64,000 bases of DNA from Asterias rubens (Eukaryota > Echinodermata > Asteroidea > Forcipulatida > Asteriidae), in assembly GCF_902459465.1 (NCBI RefSeq), contig NC_047065.1, positions 1,484,309 through 1,548,308 of the forward strand. Reading direction: 5' to 3'. This document shows, one piece after another, positions 1-23,897 of the stretch. How positions within the stretch are numbered: the first letter of the stretch is position 1; the number at the start of each line of letters is the position of its first letter. The notes beneath the pieces were generated by a model that did no database searches, had not been told where the DNA came from, and saw only the letters and a list, made by a program, of their open reading frames with translations. Both the position numbers and the translations under genes were made by a program.

Positions 1-82
1 GATTTCTTGTTTGTAATTTCTTTCATTGTTCCATTTGGGTGTTTGTTCTTAGTTATCACAAATGATTTCATTATGCTTACAG
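1..82 (+). other. intron end of MCM4
   Basis: Pyrimidine-containing sequence ending in ttatgcttacAG before the first visible MCM4 exon. The start codon and amino-terminal exon must lie upstream of the window. Nothing else is visible here. Confidence 0.7.
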
Positions 83-10384
<10,302 letters not shown>

Positions 10385-11785
10385 ACCATCATATGAAAGC
10401 ATCTGGAATATACTACTTTTAACTTTCATACTTACCAGAAAGTAAAGGAGGTATTAAAACAAATACACTGTTGTCATTTTTTTTTAAGATCAAAGTGTGG
10501 GGGCCCTTATGTAAAGTGATTAGTATTTTTATAAGGAGGTGCTGCATTTTTTCTTCTTTTTTCTTTGAAAGAGTAAGTTTACAAATATTATTTTCTTGAG
10601 AGCGCGCTAGGGACTCAGAATCTCTTACGACAGAGTGTGATAATTTGGACCAATATTCAAAAGCACAAACACATAGTGTTTTTCTTTTTGATGACAAAAG
10701 TATGAGGAATTTAAAGTTAGAAGTTGTAAATATTTTTCAATCTTGATAGTTTTCCATGTGTGGATCGGAACTTGGAAAAAAAAAAAAAAAGTCTTTTACC
10801 GTGCCCATTATGTGGCAGAGGGTGGCTCCCAAATCTTCACATACTTTATCACCCTCTTTTCCACTTGTACAGAAGAACCCCCCCTCTCTAAAATATTCCT
10901 GAGATTCTCAGAACACAATGAAAACACAAAGGGGGGGGGGGGTACACCATGCCACATGTAGAGTACCAAAACAAGGCCAAGGAGGTATGAACACTTCCTC
11001 CAGAGTAGACAAAAGACGAAGGAATTGAAAAGGTCAGACCTTTCATAAAATATATAATCTAAGTCCAGTATTCTAAATAAATCATTTATTTTAAAACATT
11101 AATGATATTAATAAAAAAAGGGTTAACTTTACATTGTTGTTGCTGTAGAAATAAATATGGAACTGTGTGACAGTAAGCTATAAATGATACAGGTTGAAAT
11201 GAAGATTTTAATATAGCTACATGGTCATTAAGTTTATTTACTTGTACCGTTTTGCTTCTTGTATGAGATGGATGGGCTAGGGTAAGTCGCCAAAAATAAC
11301 AAATAATTTAGTGACAAGGCAAATTATTGGGAAATGTGTACCTTACTATTTGACCAATGTTTACATGTATGTTTATAACGATTTCATGTGAAGCTCTGAA
11401 GGCACAAACAAATTTTAAACTGCTAAAAAAATTCATACCCAATCGAAAGGTAATTTCGATATTCTAAAATTTATCTTTGATTTATTGATTTGTAAATGTA
11501 TATTGTTCTTGCACTTCCTGTGGGTTTTCTTGGCATTTGGTTTACATTGTACTTTTTGTATCCTTTAATTGATTGTGTAAAGCGAAAAGGGTATAAAATA
11601 AACCACAAGTAAAAGTTAAAAATGCTTTGTTTTGTTATGTCGGTTGATATAGATGGTTTGGTTTTTAGTGGGTTTATTACATCTGCAATAGAGGAATGAC
11701 AAAGCTTTGAAAACAAAAACTATTTAATGAAGCGAACGTGTTTTGTTCAAGTTGTAAATAAAATACTTAGTTTTGCATGATTTAC

Positions 11786-11791
11786 AATAAA
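11786..11791 (+). promoter_or_regulatory. candidate poly(A) signal of MCM4
   Basis: AATAAA followed within about 20 bases by T/G-rich sequence. It would give MCM4 a 3' UTR of about 1.4 kb. Earlier AATAAA hexamers (around 11083 and 11148) are weaker alternatives because a GT-rich stretch is less evident after them. Confidence 0.5.
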
Positions 11792-11811
11792 GTGTTGGAT
11801 TGATTTTTGTT

Positions 11812-14800
11812 GTTCTCCTTGGAAATATTACAAAAAAAAAATTTGGTTTATAGTTAAAATTAAAGTTATTTTTTATTATTGAGCAGATGATAGTAAAACG
11901 TACGACTTTTGCCGCCCAAACGTTTCAAATTTATATGTTTTCCTTTCGGGTGAGGGTTAGACCATGGTTAGGCCTGCACCTAATTTATGACCGGAAAATA
12001 AACTTGGTGTAAACGTTATTTCAATGCTAATATCTGCTATAGGACTTGGTCTAAATGAAATGGCGCTACATAAAAGCCCAGTATATCCATGTAGCACGGT
12101 CCTACTGCCCACCACAGACCCACCAATTCACGCATCAAACCTGGGGGGTGTGTCACTCTGTGTCAGTGTTTTTGTCCACTCTGCTTTTTTGTCACTTAAT
12201 GCAAACTTCTTTTTTTAAGAGTAATGTTTTGTATTTTGTTTGTTGAGCAAACAAACAAGGACGAACCGCCATGAAATGGGGTGGGGTGGGGCCTGTTTTT
12301 ATTGATTTCTTACTCGACCCCTTTTGGTCAACTTTGCATCATGTGCTCAGTTGTAAACAACTGATTAGTTTTATAAAAACAACTGATTATATCATTTTAT
12401 TAAAACAACTGATTTACTTCTCAGGAACATTATACACCACTTTACACACATGGCTACATTTATATCTAATTACTTACGTCCAACCCATGCGTCCATCGAG
12501 GTTTTGGAAAAATATTGCGGTAATTTTTCGACTTCATTATTATTTGCTGTATCGCCCACTACCGGTGACCGATTATCAGGCTCGAATTTATAAGGGTTTT
12601 TAGCAACAAATTTGCTGGAAATACCCTTTCTCTAACTCGGACACTGAAGATCTTAAATAATGTATGCACTGAAACATCTAGTTTTTTGATGGTCTGTGCG
12701 AAAGTAAACTACGATTATTTAGAGGAGCTCTGCTATGCACAATCCATGTCATTATGATTTATCACATTATCGCAACAGCTGACAACAATGGACTAGAGTC
12801 TAGACTACCACGTGACGGCTGACAGAACATGAATGACCCAGTGCTGGTTGGGGGTGAATGTGCAAGCATGGGGGAGCTATACACATTATCTCATGTGCAA
12901 GCATTGCTGGAGCACGTGTCTCTTTAATAGCGCCAAGGTTTGAAGTGAGCAATCGGAGTCGTGGTTGACAGCTGGCTTCGGTCGCTCTGTGCCTTCTTTG
13001 GTCGGTTTCTTTCATAAGTTGAAGAAACTCACTTTTGGATAGTGGAACAATTGCAAGAGATAATTTTTTAAACGCCGTTCCGTTCTCTCTCCGAGTAATA
13101 CAAAAACACGCACGACAATACAGCGTCTGTCTCACGTTTCATAATCAATTTAGTCTAGTCCCCTTAATCTACCAGTCTCAATCTTCCCGCTACAGTATCG
13201 TTCAGAGCGCCCTCTATCTGTTACAGAACGAGCCTCAACACTCTAGTCGGCAAAAGTTGTAGCGGTTTGAACACTTGCCATTCGGGAGGAACAACAAAAC
13301 TAGAAAACACATTTTTGTTGATGAACGAAAGCTGTTTTTGCTTTCCTTCCATCTTTAGATTCCATGAAATTTCAACCTCCACGGTCCATCAGTGTGTGAA
13401 AAGAAACATAACTACTCAGCCGCTTGGCAAATTTCGGATTTAGAGCATAAAATATCGCTTATTTTCTTTTGTCTGCTTAGCATATAAATGAGCAGTATAT
13501 ACCAAATACTAATAAATAATAACCGTATTTATAACGCGCCTTTTGCCAAAGGATACAAAGCCCCAGGTATTATTACTGCAAGGAGTGGGGCGATTTTTGA
13601 GATAATGTAAGACCTAATCCTTAAGCACAATGTAATGGTTTACAAGGTGCTGTGGCGCAATATGCTGCCAATCCAGCGAACCCCTTCTCTTTTCGACAAG
13701 TGCACTGGGTTCTTTTACATTCGTTTAAACAACACATGGGACAAACGGCTTTACGTCCCATCCGAAGGACGAAGCAATGGTTATGATTGTGTCTTGCTTA
13801 AGGACACATGTGTCATGGCTGGGGATGCGAACCCACACTCTGCTGATCAGAAACACCAGAGTTTGAATTCGGTGCTCTTAACCGCTCGGCCACGACACTT
13901 CCACTTAACTGCTCGACCAGGCACAAACTGTATATGTATCATGGTAGTTTGGCTAGTAACCATTCTGGTAAAAGTCTGTTGTGCTCAACTGCGATGTTGT
14001 GCTTCAATAAGCAACTCTATGAAACTTTGCCAGTGATGTCTCATCAGTGTGCACTGAGCCTTCTGAGAAAATCAGATGCCACCACGACGAACAAAAATAA
14101 TTAAAGCATTTTCCTTCAAAAATAGCTGAGGTGGATGATTCCATCGCTGCTGAAGTGGGTGAAGTCATTTTAGAAACTTTCTTTCAGATTCTGAAATATT
14201 TAAAACCCCGGGTCCTGCAAAGATGTATTTTTTGGTGACAAAATTAATTTTGTTTTCTACCACTAACTTAGAAGAAGAGTTTTTCTCTCACTGTTATGAT
14301 TCGCGCGAGTAATATGAAACTCATAATCAAGTCACTCGAATATTGACCATAACAATCCAGGGCCTGGGCATTGGCATGTGCCCCCAAAATGCCTGGCAAG
14401 CTCTGGGCCATGAACCAAAACGTCCATGGAACGCAAATTTACATTCAGATTCATAATTAGACACTCAACCAATCCAACACCTACACCATGCCAGTGACCA
14501 ACCCCTTTTGGGTCTCTCAAAATTGGGTTTATAAAACTTTACTTTCGAAGAAAAAAAACTTATCAAAATTGTGGGGGTGGCATCCGGTCACATCTTACGA
14601 TCTGAGCACCGGGACTGGCTAGATTTGGTATGACTTATGCAAATTATCCTTGAACCATGACCGTACTTCCGATCTGGCTGTGTGTGAATGGCCAATAACA
14701 AACTACGCTTATCAGAAACACCGCCCACTTTGTAGGGCGCAAGCTCCTAGCCCTCAATACACACAGCGGGTGGTATATGGTACACGCGCGTATGGCCATG

Positions 14801-15396
14801 TAGTAGTGTAACATGTATAGTACATATGCATACATGTACATGTACTGTGGCCATGTACATGTACACCATATAGTAATGCGCACAGTATTCATGTCATACT
14901 GTACGGATGAACTGTATTGAGGAACAAGAATATGTGTCTTAAGATAGCAGTTTTTCAAAAAAAGAAGCAACTCGCCAAACCTAGTCATCATGGAGGAGGT
15001 ATGTACATTTAAATGCATCTTTAAAGTGATTCCCATAATGGTGAAGATTAAGAGTGAATGGTTGGTGTTTAAATCGGATGAATGTTTGAAATTCTTTTTT
15101 GAAAAAGATGGGTGGGAAATGCTGCCTGGCCCGTGGTGGTGTGAATGGTTTTGGCGATTGAGTGCGTTCGTCGTTGCGTCTTCAGTGTTGGTCTTTTGCA
15201 TTTATTTAAATAGTAACCTTTTTAATACCCTAACCACAATGCACAAAAGAACATTATCATGTTGACTGAGCACACAACAGCCGCTAATTCACAGTGATTT
15301 TTACGTAATAATAGTGCTTTGCATTTTCAAAACAGGCTGGCGTGCTGCACTGACCTCCACACCGCCAAATGCACCACTCCACTCCACGCACCACTC
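11812..15396. other. intergenic region between MCM4 and TRIM71
   Basis: About 3.6 kb with no recognisable coding exon. It contains an inverted SINE copy (13511-13898), a few near-repeats of AAACAACTGATT (about 12355-12415), an ACATGTACATG-rich stretch (about 14815-14865) and presumably the TRIM71 promoter and 5' UTR. A possible splice acceptor, ttcaaaACAG, sits at about 15325-15334, so an upstream non-coding exon is possible. Confidence 0.5.
13511..13898 (-). mobile_element. same SINE family, inverted, intergenic
   Basis: Close reverse-complement copy of the SINE at 8674, from an ATT-type tail (aataaataataaccgtattt) to the acceptor end acgacac at 13892-13898. Small differences show that it is an independent insertion. 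Confidence 0.85.
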
Positions 15397-17715
15397 ATGG
15401 CCGCCTTCGCTGCTGCAGTAGCCGAAGAATTCAACGAACAGCAATGGTGTGCGCTCTGTTCAGAACGTTTGCAGGGTACGGAACCCAAAGTCCTGTCCTG
15501 CTTTCACAAGTTCTGCCGGCCGTGTTTAGAGATGCGAATTGCCGAGCCAGATCGCATCCGGTGTCCAACTTGCTATCAGGAAAGTCAGCTAGGCGACTTG
15601 GGGGTGGATGGGCTGCCGACCGATCTTTTCATCAGTAATATTCTCGATGTTGTGGGCAGTCATGAAGATGATGGGGACGGGGTGTCGTTGCCGACCGACC
15701 GGCGAAATTGCAATTCTTGTGATGAGGGGCAAATTGCTTCAAGGCTGTGTAGAGACTGTAATGAGAGATTATGTGAAAGCTGTGTTCAGGCTCACCTGCG
15801 TGTTAGATTGACTAAAGATCATCACATTGTTATGCTGCAATCCCAAGGGCCAAATATTTCCAGCGGTCGACACAGAAATCCACATCATCAGTCCTACCAG
15901 GCACAGATACAGCCAGTTTCCGATAGACCCCCAAGCTACTGTGAAATCCACACAGATGAAGTCTTGCGACTTTATTGTGATTCATGTAGTAAAGCAATAT
16001 GTCGGGATTGTACCATGATGGATCATCGTGGGCACAGTTGTGTGTACCTCCAAAATGCTATCGAGGACAGTAAAGCCATCACCCTCCGTCTTCTCAGTGA
16101 TGCTAAAAATGGCATGCATGCATTAGAGGACAGTTTATCCCACACTCGATTGATGGCTGAGCAAGTTGAAAAGAGAACACAGCTTGTCGTGAAAGAGGTC
16201 CAATCGGTCATGCGTCATCATCTAACAGCTCTGGAGGAACGGGAACGTGATTTGCTGCGAAAAGTTGAAAAAATCAGACAGGTCAAAGGTCGGGCATTGC
16301 ACATGCAGATGGAAGATTTGAAGCAAGGATTGGAGAGTGTGTCCAACTGTATTGGGACAGTAGAGAACGCTTTGCAGACCGGAACCGATTTGGACGTCCT
16401 TAAGACCAAGGACTTGATTGCGAATCAGGTGCAGGCCCTGCGAGGTTTAAGAGGACACCTTCAACCACATGAAGACGACCAGGTTGTATTTACACCCCCT
16501 GATGCTGCCCTTCATACTGCTATCAGCTCTCTTGGTTTCATTAGTAGTAGTGCCTATGCGCCAACCTCGTATGCCACTGGTGATGGGCTGAAGCGTGCGC
16601 TACAGGGTAAAGTCACAACTTTTATGGTACACGCCAAGGACCACAATGCTGAGTCCCGCTGCATTGGAGGCGAAGCTGTTGAGGTCGTCATCCAAGGACC
16701 TGAAGGTGGACTCTACCCAGCTGAAGTTGTTGATCGTCAGAATGGTACCTACGCTGTCAGCTACAGACCACAGCTTGAGGGCCAACATGTGGTGTCGGTA
16801 ACCATCCGCGGAAAAAACATCCTAGACAGCCCTTTCATCGTTACAGCTCGGACCGGTCGGAATTATGCCAAAATTGCTAAAGTTCAACTCAACTTTGGCA
16901 ATGAGGGTGAAGGTGATGGTCAGCTTTGTCGTCCGTGGGGAATCGCTGTGAATAAAGACAACTTCATCATCATAGCAGATCGCAGTAACAATCGCATTCA
17001 GGTCTTCACTCCGAAAGGAATATTTCATCACAAGTTTGGCTCGGCAGGATCTCGAAATGGCCAGTTTGACCGTCCGGCTGGAATCGCCATGGATAGCCGT
17101 GGAAACATTATCGTTGCGGATAAAGATAACCATCGAATACAGGTATTCACATTCGAGGGGCAGTTCCTTTTCAAGTTCGGCGAGAAAGGCAGTAAGAACG
17201 GCCAGTTCAACTATCCATGGGACGTGGCTGTGAACAACGAGGGAAAGATTCTGGTGTCCGATACACGCAACCATCGTATCCAAGTCTTCCATCAAGATGG
17301 CACCTTCTGCAATAAGTATGGCTTTGAGGGCGCTCTTTGGAAGCATTTTGATTCACCAAGAGGAGTTGCTTTCAACAATGAGGGCCATGCCGTCGTCACC
17401 GACTTCAACAATCACCGGCTGCTTGTCATCACTCCTGAGTTTACATCCGCTCGCTATCTCGGCTCGGAGGGCAGTAATAACGGGCAATTTCTCAGACCTC
17501 AAGGAGTGGCCATCGATCAAGAGGGAAACATCATCGTGGCCGACTCAAGAAACCACCGCATCCAAGTGTTTCAGCCAAACGGCAACTTCCTCTGCAAGTT
17601 CGGAATTCAGGGAGTACAGGAAGGCCAGCTGGATCGCCCCTCCGGAATATGCGTCACTCCAGATGGTGTCATCCTCGTTGTGGACTTCGGCAACAATAGA
17701 ATACAAGGTTTCTGA
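15397..17715 (+). CDS. TRIM71: TRIM71 / LIN-41 type E3 ligase and RNA-binding protein, single coding exon
   Basis: A 772-residue TRIM-NHL protein. In nematodes and vertebrates this family controls developmental timing and stem-cell state by binding and silencing mRNAs, and it is a classic let-7 target. Visible in order: RING C3HC4 (C18, C21, C35, H37, C40, C43, C56, C59); B-box 1 from about 105 (CNSC...CRDC...CESC); B-box 2 from about 182 (YCEIHTDE...CDSC...CRDC); coiled coil about 225-345; filamin/ABP280 repeat about 402-488; six NHL repeats about 495-772 with recurrent PWGIAVN, RIQVF and [10 protein letters not shown]-like units. Features such as [16 protein letters not shown] and the terminal [10 protein letters not shown] are characteristic of TRIM71 rather than TRIM2/3. 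The ATG at 15397 is the first in frame; the frame is open further upstream but without an ATG. The CDS has no intron, although human TRIM71 is split. Confidence 0.95.
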   Translation: MAAFAAAVAEEFNEQQWCALCSERLQGTEPKVLSCFHKFCRPCLEMRIAEPDRIRCPTCYQESQLGDLGVDGLPTDLFISNILDVVGSHEDDGDGVSLPTDRRNCNSCDEGQIASRLCRDCNERLCESCVQAHLRVRLTKDHHIVMLQSQGPNISSGRHRNPHHQSYQAQIQPVSDRPPSYCEIHTDEVLRLYCDSCSKAICRDCTMMDHRGHSCVYLQNAIEDSKAITLRLLSDAKNGMHALEDSLSHTRLMAEQVEKRTQLVVKEVQSVMRHHLTALEERERDLLRKVEKIRQVKGRALHMQMEDLKQGLESVSNCIGTVENALQTGTDLDVLKTKDLIANQVQALRGLRGHLQPHEDDQVVFTPPDAALHTAISSLGFISSSAYAPTSYATGDGLKRALQGKVTTFMVHAKDHNAESRCIGGEAVEVVIQGPEGGLYPAEVVDRQNGTYAVSYRPQLEGQHVVSVTIRGKNILDSPFIVTARTGRNYAKIAKVQLNFGNEGEGDGQLCRPWGIAVNKDNFIIIADRSNNRIQVFTPKGIFHHKFGSAGSRNGQFDRPAGIAMDSRGNIIVADKDNHRIQVFTFEGQFLFKFGEKGSKNGQFNYPWDVAVNNEGKILVSDTRNHRIQVFHQDGTFCNKYGFEGALWKHFDSPRGVAFNNEGHAVVTDFNNHRLLVITPEFTSARYLGSEGSNNGQFLRPQGVAIDQEGNIIVADSRNHRIQVFQPNGNFLCKFGIQGVQEGQLDRPSGICVTPDGVILVVDFGNNRIQGF

Positions 17716-19237
17716 ATTTTATTGTAATTTACGGGTATTATATAAGCTGTCAGAGGTGGACGGCTGGTGAGTCAGAAAGGTTCGTACCTTTAAGTTGTTT
17801 GCATTTTGACCACATCACATTAAACAAAAAATTGTATATAAAAATTTGCTCTTTCTTTGTTTGTGTTGAAAAGTTTTGCTTCGCAGTGCTCAAAGCATTT
17901 TAAACTCTGCAGTGCTTTTCAGTACTTGTGACAAGTCGTGATACACGTACCCATAAAGCCCAAAACAAAAATGCAATTTTTAATTTTTAAAATTGTGTTT
18001 CTTCCTCCAGGATTTTGTATAGAATGAAATGATGCTTGCATGTGATGTATAATGTAAAGATACAATTTATATTTTATCTGATGTGCTTTCTCAGGAGATT
18101 CTGTGATGCAGGTTTTAAATGCAAACGTCTCAAGGGTGCAACAGCAGGGAATAATATTTAATATAGCAGGCTGTTGTTCAGAGCATAGCACTTGTTTTAA
18201 TACCTTTTCACTTGATGATGCTTTATAATTGTAACTTTTCAAATGAAAACTATCAGTTTGTTTTGTTTGAAATGCATAGTCAGCTATGAACTTTGTTGTA
18301 AAAAAAAAAAAAAAAAAAATTCAAAGCGGAGTCTTTCTGCGTGGTACAAATTCTAAGCCAATTTTAAGAAAACTAAAATCTCATGCTAGCTATCGCATTT
18401 AAAGCATTTAAAATGATAACCAAGGTTGGCCAACTTCATAAAAAATTGCCTGGCAAGTTTTAAAAGAAAAGAAAGAAGGAAAAACAAAAAGTTTTGTAAA
18501 GTAGTTGTGTCAACTCATTGCGACTTTTGTCACTGATTTGTGGTGTTGAAATAACGCCACATTAAAATATTACTCTTCCACCACCAAAGATTTATAAATT
18601 GTCAAAATATTTAGAGTTTTAGCAGGAGGACAGCCCAAGGCTGCTTTTTTGCAGGTCAAACCGTGCAGCAAGGTGCTAACCTGCCTTGCACCAATTTTAT
18701 GATTTTATACTCAAGACAAATGCTTATAAAGCAATTCAGGGTTTGCTAATTCTTTGTAAGTATTGTTTTTGCTGTTTTAATTCAGAAGTGAATAAAACTG
18801 TCCCTCAGATGACTAAGAATTGATACAACAAGTATTTATAGCAAGTTTACTAGAGAGTAGAAATTGAAATCATTAGGAAGTGACAAAGGTTTACATGACT
18901 TTCAAAAAAACACAATTTCTCCATTTACAACCGACATGCTAATGAACAACATGTTTTGGACAGAACACTAAATTCAAAGACTTCTTGAAATTGTTGTCTT
19001 AATACCACCAGCAGTCAAAGCCAAGGGCTGTGTCCCCGAAACCATCACTTAGTAATTGCTATACAAAAATAGTAAGTATGCAAATTGCAAATGCTACTGT
19101 TTCTGACCAAAACACAAGTAGTGAAAGCTTGCTCCGCTTTTTGTGTGATAAATCGTTCTGTGAATGGTGATTCCTTGTTCTTAAAAGTAGTGAAAATGTT
19201 GTGAGTTTGTAAGTTTTAAACAGCACCTTTTAAAATT

Positions 19238-19245
19238 CTACCTCA
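19238..19245 (+). promoter_or_regulatory. let-7 seed match, 8mer (CTACCTCA)
   Basis: Perfect complement to let-7 positions 2-8 plus the A opposite position 1, 1.5 kb downstream of the TRIM71 stop codon. Confidence 0.6.
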
Positions 19246-20201
19246 TTTAAGTTTTGCACCTCATTATAAATGTATTAAGTAGGGTTAGTTTTACATATTT
19301 AAAGCAGTGCCTTGTTCTTTTGTATGTTAATTTTGGTTTGTTCGAGCTTCTGCTCTTTATAATTTAATATTTCAGTGTCTAGAAAATGTTATGTGGGCTT
19401 GTTTTTATGCCCTTTTTTCCCCTCCAATTTATCACGTTGTATTTTGTAAGTTGTTTTGTGTTTTTTCCATCTATGTTGATTTGCTAAATGATTTAATCAC
19501 ATGCCACATGTAAAAAGTCAAAAACATCATCGTTTCAAGAATGACAGTTTTTGTGCCAACATAGATGACTTCCAATATATATTTTTACTTTGAAGACTCA
19601 GGAGTATTTTCATTCGGGCTGTCACCTGGTTACAGCTCGCTCTTTCACAAATACCAAGCAATTGCCGCATTGCTGCAAGAAGAATTGTCAGCAAGATTTG
19701 TTCAGCCAAGTCGTACTGCGTGTTGTCTCGGTTTAGGTCTTCATATGTTACCGAGATGTACATGTATAGATCTGTATCATATGCAATATAATTATGCAAA
19801 GTGCTGACTTAAATGTAACGGTTTACCAAACGCATCGCCATGACTCACTTTGAAATGTTCCTCGCTGCTTGCAATGCATTACTAACAGTTCAGTACAGCA
19901 TAATGCGCTAACATACTCGTACATCAGCTTACTGAATCTAAAGGGGCGTAATTACAAATCAACCACAAGAAGGAATTGTTACTCCTTTTATTTAGTTGCC
20001 CTTGTAACATTATAGCTCATTGTGATTGAAATAAGACAAATGTCTCCTAACCTAGTCATTTTAAGAAATTATTCAATAATGTAAGATCTTGTAAATACAA
20101 AAAAGACCAATACAATCCAAATTTTAACTGAATGTGGATTAATATTTGTGAGATAAGAAACCACGAGTCACACTATGAACAAAAAGTACCACAAGCTGGG
20201 T

Positions 20202-20208
20202 CTACCTC
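20202..20208 (+). promoter_or_regulatory. let-7 seed match, 7mer-m8 (CTACCTC)
   Basis: Complement to let-7 positions 2-8, followed by C rather than A, in the putative TRIM71 3' UTR. Confidence 0.45.
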
Positions 20209-20570
20209 CATGGTGTAAGTGTCATACAGTGTTAAATCCAATATGGCGACCTCAAGCTATCACTGCTCTACTACTACACAGTACATGTGTTGTGTGGGTC
20301 ACTGGAAAATTTTAATCTACATGTAACCACACTGATTATGCACCAGGTCACTTTCTTCTGATGTTGGCCCTGAGTACAGTACACTGAATGGTTAAAGGGA
20401 CTAACTAGACCAAGTCTCATGTAAAAACCATCTGTATACTAAGATTATTATCTACTCTACTCCTTTAACCTAAGAAATTCTTTAACAAGATTTATTTCTT
20501 AGATAAAAAGTGAGTTCAATGTTTTTACTTCACAAGCATTTTACAAAAATCTAAGTTGCATTGCTGACGT

Positions 20571-20577
20571 TACCTCA
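20571..20577 (+). promoter_or_regulatory. let-7 seed match, 7mer-A1 (TACCTCA)
   Basis: Complement to let-7 positions 2-7 with A opposite position 1. It is a weaker site class, 370 bp from the preceding match. Confidence 0.35.
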
Positions 20578-22807
20578 AACTCAAAGACATTTTTGTAATG
20601 ACTATGAATTAAATTGCCCAACGAAATATTAAGTTTATAAATAAATGTATCAATAGTGTTGCATTCTTATAACAAAAACACAGGAACAATTTTTACTATC
20701 AATCACATATTTAGTTTTTGGGTAGGGGTAAGGGGAAAAATATTGGTGGAAATGATTGATTGTCATCGAAAATAGTAAAACACTTGTACTCTGAAACTGA
20801 TCACAAATAGCCGAGGTTTTTTGTAAGGAATAGCTTTGTAAGGAACAATTACTCTCATGCCATATTTACCCTTCCAGTTTGAAAACTGCCAAGGTTTGAT
20901 TTTAATATCTGAGTTGTTAGTACTGACACAAATGTTATTAAGGGTTATTCAATTGTCCTTAATACAGTGTATATTGCTTGTTAAAAGTTGTTTTTAATTG
21001 CTGCCAAACAAAACAACACTAAAAATTAATGCAGTACCTCCTGCGAGTCATGACATAAAGGCTGTTCTTTGCATGTGATTTAAAGTTCAGTTTTGCCTGG
21101 CCAAACAAAGGAGATTCACTGACAAAATTGACTTAGAGTAGGAAAGTTTATGACTTGCTATTGTTTCATGATATTTCTATCAGTATTGTAGCTTTCTATA
21201 CAAAGAGACCTGGAACAGAATCACAATTTTGTTGTTGGGAATAATTAGAAAAATAGGCTGCATGTAGAGGTAATAATTTATAAATAATCAACGTGCTGTG
21301 GATCAAAAGTCATAGTGGACATAAAGGCTATCATCAGTAACTTACACTGCATTTTTTTGTCCTGGTATATTTTGCGTGTTTTTTCAAACTATAACAGGCC
21401 TGGAATTTGATCATCGAAAGGGCAAGGTCGTTTTCATTTTGAAAAGGGAACTTCCATTGGAAAGGTTTAAAGTCAATGAATTTGCTGTCGGATTAGATTG
21501 GAATTAGTAAACATGAGTCAAATGAAATGTGTGCTTTTTACTGGTTTATAATAATCAATGACTGTGTGTGATTCATGGTATACTATGCTGTACACAGGAA
21601 GAGGAGGTAGTATAGATGCATGTTTGGAGGCAAAAGAGTTGTTAAGAGTACTCGGTTTGCAGAAATAACAAAACAGGCAGGTAACAACTTCTCTGCTGAT
21701 TCTGAATTTTTGATTTCTGCAATAAATAAAAATTACATGAAAAATTTAAATATACAATTATGCTGCGATAAATGTTATTATTCCAATTTGTTTCACTCTA
21801 TGGAACAAGTTGTAAATAACTATAAAAGTTGAATCAGATTATTAGTTTTTGTAGCTGAAGTGAAGATCTTATTCGTCACACTGGAAGATCAAAATCTAAG
21901 TAAAATATATATGTTTGTTCCATATTTCAGTCAGCCCAGATAAATAACAAAAATAGCACAGTTGATCTCTAAAACCTATGGTCTCAAAGTTTGGAACAAT
22001 CACTTACGATTGAAATTGGTACGTGTAAATACAATGAACAAGTGTTCCTGCCAGCATTTTTAACTGTAAATTTTTAAAATTAACATAAACTGGCTTAATC
22101 AGTATAAGGAGTTTGAGGTCGTGTAGATATTGGAATGTACACTAATCCTATTACTTTGTGACAAACTTTGAAAAACAAAGATTGTAATTTAGTTCTCATG
22201 TTTATAGGGGAATTCAAGTGGCATTATTAGCTTACCGTTTTCACAGCATAAATGTACTGCTCAAACTTAAATTGATGTTTTAAATTTGTCATGGAAATCA
22301 CTGGCCAATAACATTTTTAGGCTGTAGCATATTACTCAAATTACCAAAACCTTTTTAAATACAACAAGTTTGACTTGAGTTTTATTGACTCTGTGCTGCA
22401 TAGCCAAACTATACCATTCTCTTTAAATTTTCTTGAGTTTTGGTTTTGCGGTGCCATGAATGTGCTTATTGGTTTTGGATGATGATAGCAAGATCTTGGT
22501 AAAATATGTTGGTCTTGGGGGGGGGGGGTCATGCTTGGCTTGTTTGGATCAAACATGTTGTTCACATGTTGGGCTGAAGAAAGAACTGAGGTGAAAATTT
22601 AATTGAAGCTTCAGAATAATGCATTAATTGTTTTTAAATGTTCAAAGTTGTTAGGAAAGTGATTTTACAATTTGATGTGGCCAGGGTTCATTTTCATAGA
22701 GCTGTTCTTGAAATGAATGCTGTGCAAGTTTACAATACAAGTTTAGCTCTAAGAATGTCCTGTGCTTGGCTAAGTTGTGTGTCAGGCAATGTGTGGAAAT
22801 TAGACCC

Positions 22808-22899
22808 AGCTGCCGATTTCAAGAAACTTTACGCTGTGCCATAAACATTGCGCAAGTGGACTTACGCAGTTGCATAAAGTTTCGTAAAAATCGGCTGCT
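22808..22899 (+). mobile_element. short fold-back in TRIM71 3' UTR
   Basis: AGCTGCCGATTTCAAGAAAC and CGTAAAAATCGGCTGCT form arms of about 27 bp with a few mismatches; 92 bp in total. Confidence 0.55.
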
Positions 22900-23254
22900 G
22901 AACTCTTTGCATGTTTCAAGAAAGTGTACAGTAGGTGTATATTGTTAGTGTTAACAGCCAATGGGATATTATTATTAAGTTTAAATAAAGTGTAAGCCTT
23001 TGTTATGATGATAACTAATGCGCTGTACATACTGCTTAACTGTTGCAGCCACGCTGCTGGCTACATGTTTGTGCTGCGTGAAAAATGACTATAACAGGAA
23101 AAACGGATTGCAAAGCAAGGCCTTAGGTGTGTAGCTATAACAAATTTGAATTACGGGTAGCCTTGTTTGTGGTGTATCTCTAAGATCCCACAGAAGGCTT
23201 TTTTCAGTCCCATCTTTAATGTTGACAAATATAATAATGCTTTGCAAGTCGCAT

Positions 23255-23262
23255 CTACCTCA
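23255..23262 (+). promoter_or_regulatory. let-7 seed match, 8mer (CTACCTCA)
   Basis: Second full 8mer in the putative TRIM71 3' UTR, in AT-rich sequence outside the two recognised fold-back elements. Confidence 0.55.
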
Positions 23263-23897
23263 ATATAGTAGTAAAAGTTGGCTCTGTTTAATCAAGAGCT
23301 TGATCTTCTACGTGTTTTATCTCAGGTACTGTATAAACATAGTGATTTTTTGTTTTTTTGTGGAGAGCGCTAAATGATATGGTTAAGTGCATGACTAGAC
23401 ATAATTTAGGTCATTGAGAATGTTTATTTGCAGCTGAGTTGAGTTCAGGATGTAAATCCTCAAATGCCAAGCATCTTTTTTTTTTAATGGGTATCATGGT
23501 TGAAAAGTTTCCATTTTGGAGGCCCAAATGCCACAAGTTTGAAATTCCTCCCTGTTGCGGAGAAGCTTAAGACTTGCGATTTTTCCACATCTGACCGACA
23601 ATGTGCCAGTAATTTGTCTCCACATGTAAATTAGATAAGCTGTGTTTACATTTTGCTCAATAAATGTTTGTTAAATTGGTTGGAGTATGAAGACTGTTAC
23701 ATTAGAAATGTTTTGTGCTGTCTGAAAATTATACTTGGCTCTTTATTCTAAGAAATGTATAACTTAATCAAATACGCCGCTTTTGCGCAAACATGTCTGG
23801 AGGGTAATTGTGAGTTTGAGGGCAGCCAAACTACCTGCGTTTGAGATGAAATTTTTGCTTTGGTTCTGGATACACATCTATTGTGGGTTTGCTTTAT

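Noticed and set aside
13635-14036. 133-codon frame at 13.6 kb
   Set aside because: It translates the inverted SINE copy (13511-13898) and flanking sequence.
14644-15201. 185-codon minus-strand open frame upstream of TRIM71
   Set aside because: No recognisable domain. It includes a stretch from the ACATGTACATG-rich repeat and is likely chance.
15319-15396. Upstream extension of TRIM71 by 26 codons
   Set aside because: The frame is open but begins at TTG. The first in-frame ATG is 15397, 17 residues before the RING domain.
16822-17346. 174-codon minus-strand frame inside TRIM71
   Set aside because: Antisense shadow of the NHL repeats; the plus-strand protein is unmistakable.
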